From Pedobacter sp. PAMC26386 (GTDB taxonomy: Bacteria; Bacteroidota; Bacteroidia; Sphingobacteriales; Sphingobacteriaceae), in contig CP060294.1 of assembly GCA_014302835.1 (NCBI GenBank), forward strand, positions 2,877,067 through 2,941,066: DNA of 64,000 bases, given 5' to 3'. Positions 37,617-46,783 of the stretch are shown here, piece after piece. The notes under the pieces are model-generated. The model did no database searches. It had not been told where the DNA came from and saw nothing but the letters and a program-made list of their open reading frames with translations. The stretch's first letter is position 1. Each line of letters opens with the position of its first letter. The position numbers were made by a program, and so were the translations under genes.

Positions 37617-37624
37617 AATTAATT

Positions 37625-38257
37625 ATGCGTAAATTACTGATTTGTGTTTTATCGGCCGTACTAATTAGTATTACTGCTAGCGCACAGGAAAATATTCAAT
37701 TAAAAACCGGAGACCTGATATTTCAGAATTTAGATTGTGGTCCTTTATGTGATGCAATCAATGCAGTGACACAAGGCTACCAGGGAAATAAATTTAGTCA
37801 CATGGGCATGGTGCTGCTTAGAAATGACAGCGTACTGGTAATTGAAGCTTCAGGTAAAAACGTTCACCTTACCCCGCTTGCGTTATTTTTATCCAAATCT
37901 GTACATCCGCATTATGTAGGCAGACTAAAACCTGCTTATCAAAAGATCATCCCTACTGCGATTGCATTTTCAATGCAGCAGATAGGTGTCCTGTATGATG
38001 ATCAGTATTTGTATAACAACGGAAAATATTATTGTTCGGAATTGATATACGATGCTTTTAAAGCAGCCAACAGAAATAAACCTTTCTTTAAATTGTTTCC
38101 TATGACTTATAAAGAACCGGGCTCGGGTGCCTTTTTCCCGGTATGGAAAGTGTACTTTGAACACTTAAACATGCCTGTTCCGGAAGGCAAACCCGGATGT
38201 AATCCCGGCGGCATATCTTTATCTGATAAAATTGATATTCTGGGGCAATATAAATGA
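37625..38257 (+). CDS. YiiX/NlpC-P60-like permuted papain-fold peptidase
   Basis: The 210-residue exported protein (signal peptide 1-20, ending SAQEN) has the YiiX/DUF830 pattern of a circularly permuted papain fold: H in KFSHMGMVL, an acidic residue in LVIEASG and the nucleophile C in KYYCSELIYDA. It probably cleaves amide bonds in peptidoglycan peptides or lipids in the periplasm. It forms a two-gene unit with the GLPGLI-like protein. Confidence 0.8.
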   Translation: MRKLLICVLSAVLISITASAQENIQLKTGDLIFQNLDCGPLCDAINAVTQGYQGNKFSHMGMVLLRNDSVLVIEASGKNVHLTPLALFLSKSVHPHYVGRLKPAYQKIIPTAIAFSMQQIGVLYDDQYLYNNGKYYCSELIYDAFKAANRNKPFFKLFPMTYKEPGSGAFFPVWKVYFEHLNMPVPEGKPGCNPGGISLSDKIDILGQYK

Positions 38258-38466
38258 CCGCTTAAAACAGCCATAAAGTCATATAGAAATCAAATTAACC
38301 TCTAAATTCTCGTTTAAAGGGTCTTTATAAAGTTTTTCATCAATTATGCCTTAAAATTGGTATTCTTTCAGCTGTTTCTGGTTTTATATGGCTAGAAATT
38401 TGTTAATTTGAATCATCAAACATTGGTAGTCAGGCACCAAAAAGCAATATTCATAAAAAAAGAATT

Positions 38467-39243
38467 ATGGCCAACAACGAGAAAGAAAAAGAGAGTACCC
38501 ATATTTTATCAATTGATATTGGTGGAACCGGTATCAAGGCCTGTATCTTAACAGAAGATGGCGAACTATTCTCTGAGTACACTAAACTTCCGACACCTAA
38601 GGATTCTACTCCGGAAAATGTCATTCAGGTTATTCATGAATTGGTCACTCCACTTGCGCCTTATGGAAGAATCGCAATCGGTTTCCCAGGATATGTTAAA
38701 TGCGGTATTGTAGAGACAGCTCCCAACCTTGCAAAAAACAAATGGGCAGGCTATCCACTTGCGCAACACATCAGTGACGTTTTAGGTAAACCTGTCAGGT
38801 TAATTAATGACGCTGATCAGCAAGCGTTGGGTATTGTAGCCGGTAAAGGTTTCGAAATCGTCCTTACTTTAGGCACAGGTTTCGGTACAGCATTAACTTT
38901 TGACGGAGATTTACTTCCCCATCTTGAACTTTCTCACCTTCCAGTAACCAAAAACAAGGATTACGATGATTACATTGGTGAAAAAGCATTTCAGAAAGAA
39001 GGTGAGAAGAAATGGAATGAAAGACTAAAACGAGTTATAGAAATTTATAAAACAGTATTTAATTACGATGTCCTTTATTTAGGAGGCGGAAATTCTAAAT
39101 ATATTTCTTTTGAATTAGAGCATAATATCCACCTTGTTTCTAACAGGGATGGAATTAAAGGCGGTGCAAAATTATGGGCCGCTGAAGAAAAATATCACGT
39201 TTTCACTACCTATCCAAAATCAAATACAAAAAATGGAAAGTAA
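38467..39243 (+). CDS. ROK-family kinase resembling polyphosphate glucokinase
   Basis: The 258-residue protein has the ROK sugar-kinase fold: phosphate loop SIDIGGTGIKACIL, IGFPGYVK, INDADQQALG and TLGTGFGTAL. It lacks the cysteine zinc motif of ordinary ROK glucokinases. Sequence after the second phosphate loop (DGDLLPHLELSHL, then EKAFQKEGEKKWNERL) runs parallel to that of polyphosphate/ATP glucokinases. It would make glucose 6-phosphate in the cytoplasm, feeding the next genes. Its stop overlaps gnd by 11 bp. The 209-bp region before it holds no clear gene or signal. Confidence 0.8.
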   Translation: MANNEKEKESTHILSIDIGGTGIKACILTEDGELFSEYTKLPTPKDSTPENVIQVIHELVTPLAPYGRIAIGFPGYVKCGIVETAPNLAKNKWAGYPLAQHISDVLGKPVRLINDADQQALGIVAGKGFEIVLTLGTGFGTALTFDGDLLPHLELSHLPVTKNKDYDDYIGEKAFQKEGEKKWNERLKRVIEIYKTVFNYDVLYLGGGNSKYISFELEHNIHLVSNRDGIKGGAKLWAAEEKYHVFTTYPKSNTKNGK

Positions 39244-40648
39244 ATTCACATTAGGAATGATAGGCCTTGGTACTATGGGCCGCAATTTATTGCTGAACAT
39301 GGCCGATAAAGGCTTCGCAGTTACAGGTTACGACAAGGATCCGAAAATGATCCAGAAACTTAAAGAGGATGGCGTAAAACACAATCTTACTGCTTACAGT
39401 TCATTAGAAGATTTTATTGGAAGTCTGCAATTACCAAGAAGAATTATGCTTCTTGTACCTGCGGGACCAATTGTTGACAGCGTTATTCAGGAACTTTTGC
39501 CTTTACTGGACAAGGGAGACATTATCATTGATAGCGGAAACTCTCATTTTACGGATACCAGTAAAAGAGCAGAAGATTTAGCCGGTCAGGGAATTCACTT
39601 CTTCGGAATGGGTATTTCTGGCGGTGAAGAGGGTGCGCGTTTCGGTCCTAGTATTATGCCAGGTGGTGATAAAACTGCTTACGGTGAAATGAAAGAGATT
39701 CTTGAAGCTGTTTCTGCTAAAGTAAAAGGTGACCCTTGTGTGGCTTATATTGGCCCAGGAGCTTCAGGTCACTTTGTTAAAATGGTACACAATGGTATAG
39801 AATATGCCATGATGCAGTTGTTAGCTGAGGCTTATGACATTATGAAAAATGCACTTGAGTATTCAAATGAGCAGATTCATGACGTATTTGAGCAATGGAA
39901 CAATGGCCGTTTACAATCTTTCCTATTAGAGGTAACGAAAGATATCTTTGCTTTTAAAGATGAGAAAACTGGTGGTTTCCTTGTAGACTATATTAAAGAT
40001 GAGGCTAAATCTAAAGGTACTGGAAAATGGACATCACAAGTGTCAATGGACTTACAATTACCTATTCCTACGATCAATGAAGCAGTAAGTACCAGAGATT
40101 TATCAAAATTCAAAAGCCTGCGTATCGCCTTATCTAAAACTTATGCGCAAGGGAAACCAACTGTTGGAAATAAAGATAAGTTCATCGTTGAACTAGAACA
40201 AGCTTTATACTTTGCAGTAATTACTTCATATGCACAGGGTCTCCATTTGTTATGGCAGGCATCTATCACTTATGAATACAACCTGAAACTTCACGAAATT
40301 GCGCAAATCTGGCGTGGCGGATGTATCATCAGAGCAGAATTCTTAGAAGATATTTATCAGGCCTATAAAAAACAACCGGATCTGGAACATCTTTATGCAG
40401 ATGCGGGTGTAGCTAAAAAATTAGAAGAAATTTTACCGGGAATGAGATCTGTAGTAAGCCATGCGGTGTCAACAGGATTGGCTGTTCCAGCATTTGCTTC
40501 TGCCCTTACTTATTTTGATTCGTTAAGAACAGAAAGAATGCCTTCTAATCTAATTCAGGCGCAAAGAGACTTTTTTGGTGCGCATCAGTTTGAACGTACA
40601 GATGCAGAAGGAACATTTCATGCGATCTGGAATCCAGTAAAATCATAA
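39233..40648 (+). CDS. gnd: 6-phosphogluconate dehydrogenase (decarboxylating)
   Basis: 471 residues from the ATG at 39233 (MESKFTLGMIGLGTMG), chosen over an in-frame ATG 99 bp upstream because that would extend past the conserved Rossmann start and overlap the previous gene heavily. It has the dinucleotide loop GLGTMGRNLLLNM, the active-site SGGEEGARFGPSIMPGG and KGTGKWT. It converts 6-phosphogluconate to ribulose 5-phosphate and CO2, the third step of the oxidative branch, although it lies second in the operon. Confidence 0.94.
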   Translation: MESKFTLGMIGLGTMGRNLLLNMADKGFAVTGYDKDPKMIQKLKEDGVKHNLTAYSSLEDFIGSLQLPRRIMLLVPAGPIVDSVIQELLPLLDKGDIIIDSGNSHFTDTSKRAEDLAGQGIHFFGMGISGGEEGARFGPSIMPGGDKTAYGEMKEILEAVSAKVKGDPCVAYIGPGASGHFVKMVHNGIEYAMMQLLAEAYDIMKNALEYSNEQIHDVFEQWNNGRLQSFLLEVTKDIFAFKDEKTGGFLVDYIKDEAKSKGTGKWTSQVSMDLQLPIPTINEAVSTRDLSKFKSLRIALSKTYAQGKPTVGNKDKFIVELEQALYFAVITSYAQGLHLLWQASITYEYNLKLHEIAQIWRGGCIIRAEFLEDIYQAYKKQPDLEHLYADAGVAKKLEEILPGMRSVVSHAVSTGLAVPAFASALTYFDSLRTERMPSNLIQAQRDFFGAHQFERTDAEGTFHAIWNPVKS

Positions 40649-40658
40649 TACGATAGAA

Positions 40659-42173
40659 ATGAAAACAAGTCAATGCCTTAACCCAACAGTTTTTGTCATC
40701 TTTGGTGGCACTGGGGATTTAAATATGCGCAAACTTGCGCCAGCGATTTACAACTTATATTCTGACGGCTACATGCCAAAGGATTATGCGATAATCGGAA
40801 CTGCGAGAAGTAAACTCACTGATGTACAATTTCGGGACACCATTATGGAGGGGGTAAATCAGTTCTCCCGTGCCGGAAAAGTAAAAAAAGAGAAATGGGA
40901 TGCTTTTGCAGAACATGTATACTACAACCCCGTAGATGTTTCTGCTCCTGAAACTTTCCAGGATCTGAAGACTAATATTGAAAAAATTAAGAAGAAATTC
41001 GGTCCTAAAACACAGGTAATTTATTACCTGGCTGTAGCACCTAATTTGTTTCCACTCATTGCAGAATGTATTGCTAAATATGATCTTGCAGGAAATGAAG
41101 ACAATTGCCGTATCGTAATTGAAAAGCCTTTTGGCCGTGATTTAGAAACAGCTAAAGAGTTAAACAAACTGTTAACTGGAATCTTCACAGAGAAACAGAT
41201 TTACAGAATAGACCATTACCTGGGCAAAGAAACTGTTCAGAATATTATGGCATTCCGTTTTGCTAATTCATTCCTCGAGCCACTCTGGAACCGTACTTAT
41301 ATTGATCACGTTCAGATATCTGTAACTGAGCAATTAGGCGTTGGAGACCGTGGTGGTTATTACGATGGTGCAGGTGCATTAAGAGACATGATTCAAAATC
41401 ATATCCTTCAGCTGCTGTGTTTAATAGGTATGGAAACTCCGATCAATTTTGATGCAGATGAGATTAGGAATAAGAAAGTTGATGTCTTAAAAGCCATGCG
41501 TCCTTTCGGCCCGGATGATATTAGAAATAGCACTGTCCGCGGACAGTATTCTAAAGGATGGGTTGAAGGTAAAGAAGTTCCGGGTTACAGATCTGAAAAA
41601 GATGTAGATGCACATTCTAATACAGAAACTTTTGCCGCAGCCAAATTCTTTGTAGATAACTGGCGCTGGCAGGGAATTCCTTTCTATGTACGTACAGGTA
41701 AACGTCTGTTCCAGACTTCTTCTTTGATTACGATACAATTTAAGGATGTTCCTCACCAGGTTTTCCCTGCAGGTGTAACTGAGCACTGGCAGCAAAACAG
41801 GTTGATCATTAGTATCCAGCCAGAAATGAGTATCCGTTTGCAGGTACAGGCAAAAAGACCTGGTCTGGATATGGTACTAAACCCTGTAGATATGGTTTTT
41901 GATTACAAAGGAACATATAGCTCACAGGCTCCTGAAGCTTATGAAACTTTATTACTGGATGTCATGATCGCTGACCAGACGCAGTTTATGCGTGCAGATC
42001 AGGTAGAAAGTGCATGGGAATTACTGATGCCCGTAATCAATGCATGGGAAAGTAAAACTTCGTTGAGTTTCCCAAATTACCCGGCAGACTCATGGGGACC
42101 TGAAGATGCGGAGGCCCTGATTGCCAGAGATGGTTTCCACTGGTTCACCTTACCCTTAAATAATAAAGACTAG
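40659..42173 (+). CDS. zwf: Glucose-6-phosphate 1-dehydrogenase
   Basis: The 504-residue enzyme has the coenzyme loop FGGTGDLNMRKLAPAI, EKPFGRDLETAKELN and the active-site motif RIDHYLGKETVQN with the catalytic lysine and histidine. It oxidises glucose 6-phosphate to 6-phosphogluconolactone and makes NADPH. It lies 10 bp after gnd and 1 bp before pgl, forming a full oxidative pentose phosphate operon with the kinase. Confidence 0.95.
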   Translation: MKTSQCLNPTVFVIFGGTGDLNMRKLAPAIYNLYSDGYMPKDYAIIGTARSKLTDVQFRDTIMEGVNQFSRAGKVKKEKWDAFAEHVYYNPVDVSAPETFQDLKTNIEKIKKKFGPKTQVIYYLAVAPNLFPLIAECIAKYDLAGNEDNCRIVIEKPFGRDLETAKELNKLLTGIFTEKQIYRIDHYLGKETVQNIMAFRFANSFLEPLWNRTYIDHVQISVTEQLGVGDRGGYYDGAGALRDMIQNHILQLLCLIGMETPINFDADEIRNKKVDVLKAMRPFGPDDIRNSTVRGQYSKGWVEGKEVPGYRSEKDVDAHSNTETFAAAKFFVDNWRWQGIPFYVRTGKRLFQTSSLITIQFKDVPHQVFPAGVTEHWQQNRLIISIQPEMSIRLQVQAKRPGLDMVLNPVDMVFDYKGTYSSQAPEAYETLLLDVMIADQTQFMRADQVESAWELLMPVINAWESKTSLSFPNYPADSWGPEDAEALIARDGFHWFTLPLNNKD

Positions 42174-42174
42174 A

Positions 42175-42900
42175 ATGAACTTACTCATTTATAAAACAAA
42201 AAGTGAACTGCTGAAAGACTTGGCAGATTACATTATTGCAATTGCAGAAAAGGCAATTGCAGAAAAAGATTGTTTTAATTTTGTGTTGACTGGCGGTAAT
42301 TCTCCTAAAGACTTATATGAGATGCTGTCTACAGAATACCGTGAAAAATTAGACTGGTCAAAAGTCTATTTTTTTATCGGGGACGAACGCAATGTTCCCC
42401 CCGGGCATGAAAACTACAATGGTTTGATGGCAAAGAAATCGATCTTAAGTCCTTTAAATGTTGCTGCTGATCATATCTTTTTTGTAGATACCACACTGGC
42501 TCCTGAGAAAGCTGCTATTGAATACGCAAAAGCGATTACAACACATTTTGATGGTGCTGATCTTGCTTTCGATCTTATTTTATTAGGCATGGGAGATGAC
42601 GGACATACGGCTTCCTTATTCCCTGGCACAGATATTCTAACGAGTAAAGAAGTAACTGTAGAAAGTGTCTTCGTTGAAAAACTAGCAACTTACAGAATCA
42701 GTTTCACCGCTCCTCTGATCAATAAGGCAAAAAATATTGCCTTCCTTGTATTTGGAGAAGCTAAAGCTGAAGCGCTGAAACATGTGATCGAAGATCAACC
42801 TAAGAATACACAATTGTATCCATCAGAATTGATTAACCCGATTGATGGAAGTCTTACCTGGTTCCTGGATAGTGATGCTGCAAAATTGCTGGATAACTAA
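42175..42900 (+). CDS. pgl: 6-phosphogluconolactonase
   Basis: The 241-residue protein belongs to the NagB-related lactonases: TGGNSPKDLYE, FFIGDERNVPPGHENYNG and the LLGMGDDGHTASLFPGT signature. It hydrolyses the lactone between the Zwf and Gnd steps. It ends the four-gene operon, followed by a strong hairpin terminator. Confidence 0.94.
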   Translation: MNLLIYKTKSELLKDLADYIIAIAEKAIAEKDCFNFVLTGGNSPKDLYEMLSTEYREKLDWSKVYFFIGDERNVPPGHENYNGLMAKKSILSPLNVAADHIFFVDTTLAPEKAAIEYAKAITTHFDGADLAFDLILLGMGDDGHTASLFPGTDILTSKEVTVESVFVEKLATYRISFTAPLINKAKNIAFLVFGEAKAEALKHVIEDQPKNTQLYPSELINPIDGSLTWFLDSDAAKLLDN

Positions 42901-42916
42901 TTATTTCTTTTATAAG

Positions 42917-42986
42917 AAGCCCTGTTCTGATTGCCTCCATAAAGTTGTTAGACACTTTATGGGGGCAATCAGAACAGGGCTTTTTT
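42917..42986 (+). terminator. Long intrinsic terminator of the pentose phosphate operon
   Basis: A hairpin of nearly 30 bp (AAGCCCTGTTCTGATTGCC paired with its complement, plus CCATAAAGT/ACTTTATGG after one bulged pair) ends in six T. The size and perfection make it one of the strongest in the window. Confidence 0.9.
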
Positions 42987-43028
42987 GTTTAAGGTTTAAA
43001 AGAATTTCACTCCAGAATTCGGCATTGT

Positions 43029-43252
43029 TTAAATAGGGCAATATAGCTTGAGGGGTTGTAAACATGGTATCGCAAATTGCGGTACCATGTTTATAGCTTC
43101 CTGAGGCGTTAGCTGAAACATAAAATTAGGGGAAATCTTTCCAGATTACGTTTTACCTGCTCTCTTAAACGAATAGGTTTAACACCATAAAGATCTGCAA
43201 GATCTTTGTCCAGCATTACTTTCTGCTCCCTGATCAAATGTATTTTATTCAT
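43029..43252 (-). pseudogene. Truncated, frameshifted ORF6N-domain gene
   Basis: From an ATG at 43252 on the minus strand the frame reads IREQKVMLDKDLADLYGV, then VKRNLERFP, a clear ORF6N (KilA-N-related) start as found in phage antirepressors. After FP the frame hits a stop because one base is lost in a C run. In the next frame the match goes on (MFQLTPQEAINMVPQFAIP) and then ends at a TAA at 43029, so only about 70 of the usual 150-190 residues remain. It is a fragment of phage or mobile origin. The hairpin 43059-43093 lies inside it. Confidence 0.75.
43059..43093. repeat. Inverted repeat inside the ORF6N remnant
   Basis: TAAACATGGTA and TACCATGTTTA form perfect 11-bp arms, continued by CGCAA/TTGCG after a mismatch. 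It could be a cryptic terminator or a product of local decay. No gene uses it. Confidence 0.6.
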
Positions 43253-43390
43253 TACGACTTCATCTATCCTATCCCACGAATTATTTCAATAAGATAATTT
43301 AATTATTAATATAACACAAATTAAACTATTTATTAAAAACAAACAGACAAATAATCTGTTATATCGTTACGCTAGTTACATCCTTTAATT

Positions 43391-44521
43391 ATGCCTATTC
43401 AAACAGATATTCTAATTATTGGTGGCGGCTTGGCCGGTTTAACTGCGGCATTACATCTGCAACGGGCAGGTATAGCCGTAATACTCATTGAAAAAGACAC
43501 CTACCCTCATCATAAAGTTTGTGGTGAATATATATCTAATGAGGTTCTCCCCTATCTGCAATGGCTGGATGCTGATCCGGCATTACTGCATCCTACGGTA
43601 ATTTCCAGACTACACTTCTCCACCATTTCCGGAAAAAGTATTTTCACCACCCTACCATTAGGAGGTTTTGGAATCAGCAGATTTAAACTGGATCATTTTC
43701 TTTATGAAAAATTTGTGACTAGAGGTGGTTGTGTGCTCCAGGATACAGCTGATAACGTAACATTTGAAAATCAACTTTTCATCGTTTCTACTAAAACTGG
43801 AAAGGAAATTTCTGCCAGACAAGTAATCGGGGCTTATGGCAAACGAGCCGCTATTGATATTAAATTAAACAGGAAGTTTATTCAGCAGAAATCACCATTT
43901 CTTGCTGTTAAAGCACATTATTCGGGAGCATTTGAAGATGGTCTTGTAGCACTGCATAATTTCAGAGGCGGATACTGCGGAGTTTCTAAAGTCGAAGATC
44001 AAAAGATAAATATTTGTTACCTGGCAGATTATAAAACCTTCAAAACATATAAAAGTATCCAGTCTTACCAGGAAAAAGTATTATATCAGAATAAGTATTT
44101 AAAAAGTGTTTTTGAAAACTGTGAATCATTATTCGATCCCCCCTTAACAATCAGTCAGTTATCATTTGGGGCAAGGGAGGCGGTTGTTGATCATATGCTG
44201 ATGATCGGAGACACTGCCGGATTGATTCATCCGCTCTGCGGAAATGGTATGGCAATGGCCATCCATAGCGCGCAGCTTTGTACCGAATTATTGATTCAGT
44301 TCCTGAATGGAGATATTTCCAGCAGAACTGAACTTGAAAAACGCTATATTATATCCTGGAATCGACACTTTAAATCCAGATTGTGGATGGGCAGCACTTT
44401 GTCCGCAATTTTTAACAGAGAATACCTGGCCGAAAAGTTAATAGGCGGAATGGTTAAGTTACCTTTTATATTACCACTGCTAATTAGAAAAACACATGGA
44501 CATCTTTTAACCGTTCACTAA
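43391..44521 (+). CDS. FAD-dependent oxidoreductase of the type III PKS operon
   Basis: The 376-residue flavoprotein has the FAD-binding GGGLAGLTAALHLQRAG at the N-terminus, a DG/GD-type motif GDTAGLIHPLCGNGM near residue 277 and a shape like geranylgeranyl reductases or aromatic hydroxylases. It starts the seven-gene operon. By analogy with Streptomyces SrsC it may hydroxylate the phenolic ring made by the PKS, or reduce an unsaturated chain. Both are inferences. Two bases separate it from the methyltransferase gene. Confidence 0.82.
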   Translation: MPIQTDILIIGGGLAGLTAALHLQRAGIAVILIEKDTYPHHKVCGEYISNEVLPYLQWLDADPALLHPTVISRLHFSTISGKSIFTTLPLGGFGISRFKLDHFLYEKFVTRGGCVLQDTADNVTFENQLFIVSTKTGKEISARQVIGAYGKRAAIDIKLNRKFIQQKSPFLAVKAHYSGAFEDGLVALHNFRGGYCGVSKVEDQKINICYLADYKTFKTYKSIQSYQEKVLYQNKYLKSVFENCESLFDPPLTISQLSFGAREAVVDHMLMIGDTAGLIHPLCGNGMAMAIHSAQLCTELLIQFLNGDISSRTELEKRYIISWNRHFKSRLWMGSTLSAIFNREYLAEKLIGGMVKLPFILPLLIRKTHGHLLTVH

Positions 44522-44523
44522 TC

Positions 44524-45237
44524 ATGTTTGTAGAAACAACGCACAGAAGTACCGCTCCAGAGATCATGGATAACTTTGAGATGAAGGGAGAAATACTCCG
44601 GGATGCACTGGATAAAATTGCCAGTATCAACCGACTGCTTGGTGGAAATAAGGTTACACTGGAAGGAATTAAATTTTTACTCTGTTCACAACCAAAATCT
44701 GCCATTATCCGTATTACAGATATAGGATGTGGAAATGGAGATATGCTAAGAGCATTGTCAGATTATGCAAGTCAACACAGGCTGAATTTTATATTGATTG
44801 GTATCGATGCAAATAATTTCACGGTTGAACATGCACGTAGTTTATCTGCCGGTTATGAAAATATAAGTTATCAGTGCCTTGATATATTTGACGATTTGAA
44901 AACACATCAACAAACAGATATTATCCTTTGTACTTTAACATTGCATCATTTTAAAGATCAGGAGATCATCGAACTGCTGCAAAGTTTTGGGCGAAATGCA
45001 AGACTTGGTTTCGTTATCAATGATTTACAGCGGAGTGCAATAGCTTATTACCTATTCAGGGGTTTATGTTTTATATTCGGCTTGAATGAAATGTCACGTG
45101 AAGATGGATTAACCTCTATTCTTCGCGGGTTTAAAAAAGAAGATTTAATAGCATATTCAAGAACATTAGGTCTAAAGAATTATTTAATCAAATGGAAATG
45201 GGCATTCCGCTACCAATGGATAGTTAAAATAGCATGA
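44524..45237 (+). CDS. SAM-dependent class I methyltransferase of the PKS operon
   Basis: The 237-residue enzyme has motif I as TDIGCGNGDMLRALSDY and downstream LIGIDAN and LCTLTLHHF, typical of small-molecule methyltransferases. It probably O- or C-methylates the phenolic product of the neighbouring PKS, like SrsB. Its stop overlaps the PKS start by 4 bp. Confidence 0.82.
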   Translation: MFVETTHRSTAPEIMDNFEMKGEILRDALDKIASINRLLGGNKVTLEGIKFLLCSQPKSAIIRITDIGCGNGDMLRALSDYASQHRLNFILIGIDANNFTVEHARSLSAGYENISYQCLDIFDDLKTHQQTDIILCTLTLHHFKDQEIIELLQSFGRNARLGFVINDLQRSAIAYYLFRGLCFIFGLNEMSREDGLTSILRGFKKEDLIAYSRTLGLKNYLIKWKWAFRYQWIVKIA

Positions 45238-46286
45238 ATGTAACTATAAAGAGCATTAGCAAGGCATTACCAGGATATTCAAGGACTACAGCAGAGATCA
45301 TTCCTTTTCTGGATGGATGGCTGCATGGTCAGGAAGAACGATTTGTCCGTAAGGTTAAAAAGATATTTGAAAATGCAGCAGTAGACCAGCGGTATTCATT
45401 TATGTCACCCGAAGAAGTATTCAGCGCACTTACTTTTGAGCAGCGGAATGATATTTATATCCGGGAAGGAATCAGGCTGGGCACGCAATGTCTGGGTGAT
45501 GCGATTGAGAAAGCTGGCTGGAAGAACGAAGATATCGATTACCTGATCACCGTCAGCTGCACCGGAATTATGATTCCTTCCCTGGATGCTTACCTCATTA
45601 ACAAGTTAAGGCTGCGTCAGGATATCGTACGTCTCCCGGTTACAGAAATGGGCTGTGCAGCAGGTGTTTCCGGAATAATTTACGCCAAGAATTTTTTAAA
45701 AGCTAATCCGGGTAAAAGAGCTGCTGTAGTTGCTGTAGAGTCACCGACTGCAACCTTTCAACTCCAGGATTTCTCTATGGTCAATATAGTGAGCGCAGCT
45801 ATTTTTGGCGATGGAGCCGCCTGCGTGCTTTTGTCATCACATCCTGATGACCATGGCCCGGAAATTCTGGACGAAGAAATGTATCACTTTTATGATGCAG
45901 AAGAAATGATGGGGTTTAAATTGACAAATACAGGATTGCAAATGGTATTGGACGTAACTGTTCCGGAAAATATTGCCTCCCACTTCCCTTCAATCATCCA
46001 TCCTTTTCTGGCTAAAAACGGATTAGAAATTAAAGAAATAGACCACTTGATTTTTCATCCGGGAGGAAAAAAAATTATTGAAATTGTGGAAGCTTTATTT
46101 GGTGAACTGGGAAAAAACATTGACGACACAAAAGAAGTATTAAGACAGTATGGAAACATGTCGAGCGTGACGGTACTGTATGTCCTTGAACGGATTATGG
46201 ATGCTGGACCTAAACCCGGCGAAAAAGGATTAATGCTCAGTTTTGGTCCTGGTTTTTCCGCACAGCGAATTTTATTGCAATGGTAA
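45234..46286 (+). CDS. Type III polyketide synthase (chalcone/stilbene synthase fold)
   Basis: The 350-residue protein is full length for type III PKS and has the Cys-His-Asn triad: C141 in TEMGCAAGVSG, H275 in IFHPGGKK and N308 in YGNMSS, plus the family's FGDGAACVLL. It condenses malonyl-CoA onto an acyl starter to form an alkylresorcinol, alkylpyrone or related ring. The tailoring genes around it suggest the first. It overlaps the methyltransferase gene by 4 bp. Confidence 0.9.
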   Translation: MNVTIKSISKALPGYSRTTAEIIPFLDGWLHGQEERFVRKVKKIFENAAVDQRYSFMSPEEVFSALTFEQRNDIYIREGIRLGTQCLGDAIEKAGWKNEDIDYLITVSCTGIMIPSLDAYLINKLRLRQDIVRLPVTEMGCAAGVSGIIYAKNFLKANPGKRAAVVAVESPTATFQLQDFSMVNIVSAAIFGDGAACVLLSSHPDDHGPEILDEEMYHFYDAEEMMGFKLTNTGLQMVLDVTVPENIASHFPSIIHPFLAKNGLEIKEIDHLIFHPGGKKIIEIVEALFGELGKNIDDTKEVLRQYGNMSSVTVLYVLERIMDAGPKPGEKGLMLSFGPGFSAQRILLQW

Positions 46287-46333
46287 GCGATTTTTGTATT
46301 TACTTTACATCTTTGAACTGATTATTTAATATA

Positions 46334-46783
46334 ATGATGAAACCACAAGAAATACTAGCAAAACTACCTTATAGTAAACCTTTTTTATTTGTAGATGAAT
46401 TACTTCAAATTGATGAGAACGGGTCAACAGGAACCTATACTTACGATAAAGATCTTGATTTTTACAAAGGCCATTTCAAAGATGCTCCGGTTACTCCAGG
46501 TGTAATATTGACAGAAACTATGGCGCAGATCGGTTTAGTTTGTCTCGGTATTTACCTTTCTGAAAGTGCAAATACAGAGATGAAAGCCCATGTCATGCTG
46601 ACTTCTACGGCAATGGATTTTATGAAGCCGGTATTTCCGGGCGAAAAGGTTACTGTGACCGCTGAAAAAGTATATTTTAGATTCAAAAAACTGAACTGTA
46701 ATGTAATCATGAAAAATGAAGCGGGAGAAACAGTTTGCAAAGGAAATATATCAGGAATGGTAACAGCAAAAATGCATGACTAA
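46334..46783 (+). CDS. FabZ-like beta-hydroxyacyl-ACP dehydratase
   Basis: A 149-residue hot-dog-fold protein with the FabZ active-site pattern FYKGHFKDAPVTPGVILTE, giving catalytic H47 and E61. It removes water from 3-hydroxyacyl-ACP in a fatty acid cycle. It starts 47 bp after the PKS gene, where a weak -7-like sequence (CATCTTTG, one mismatch) suggests a possible extra promoter. It overlaps the ketosynthase gene by 8 bp. Confidence 0.85.
   Translation: MMKPQEILAKLPYSKPFLFVDELLQIDENGSTGTYTYDKDLDFYKGHFKDAPVTPGVILTETMAQIGLVCLGIYLSESANTEMKAHVMLTSTAMDFMKPVFPGEKVTVTAEKVYFRFKKLNCNVIMKNEAGETVCKGNISGMVTAKMHD

Noticed and set aside
38258..38466. Promoter or RNA gene in the gap before the ROK kinase
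   Set aside because: Only near-matches to the -7 element were found, with no hairpin or conserved motif strong enough to report.
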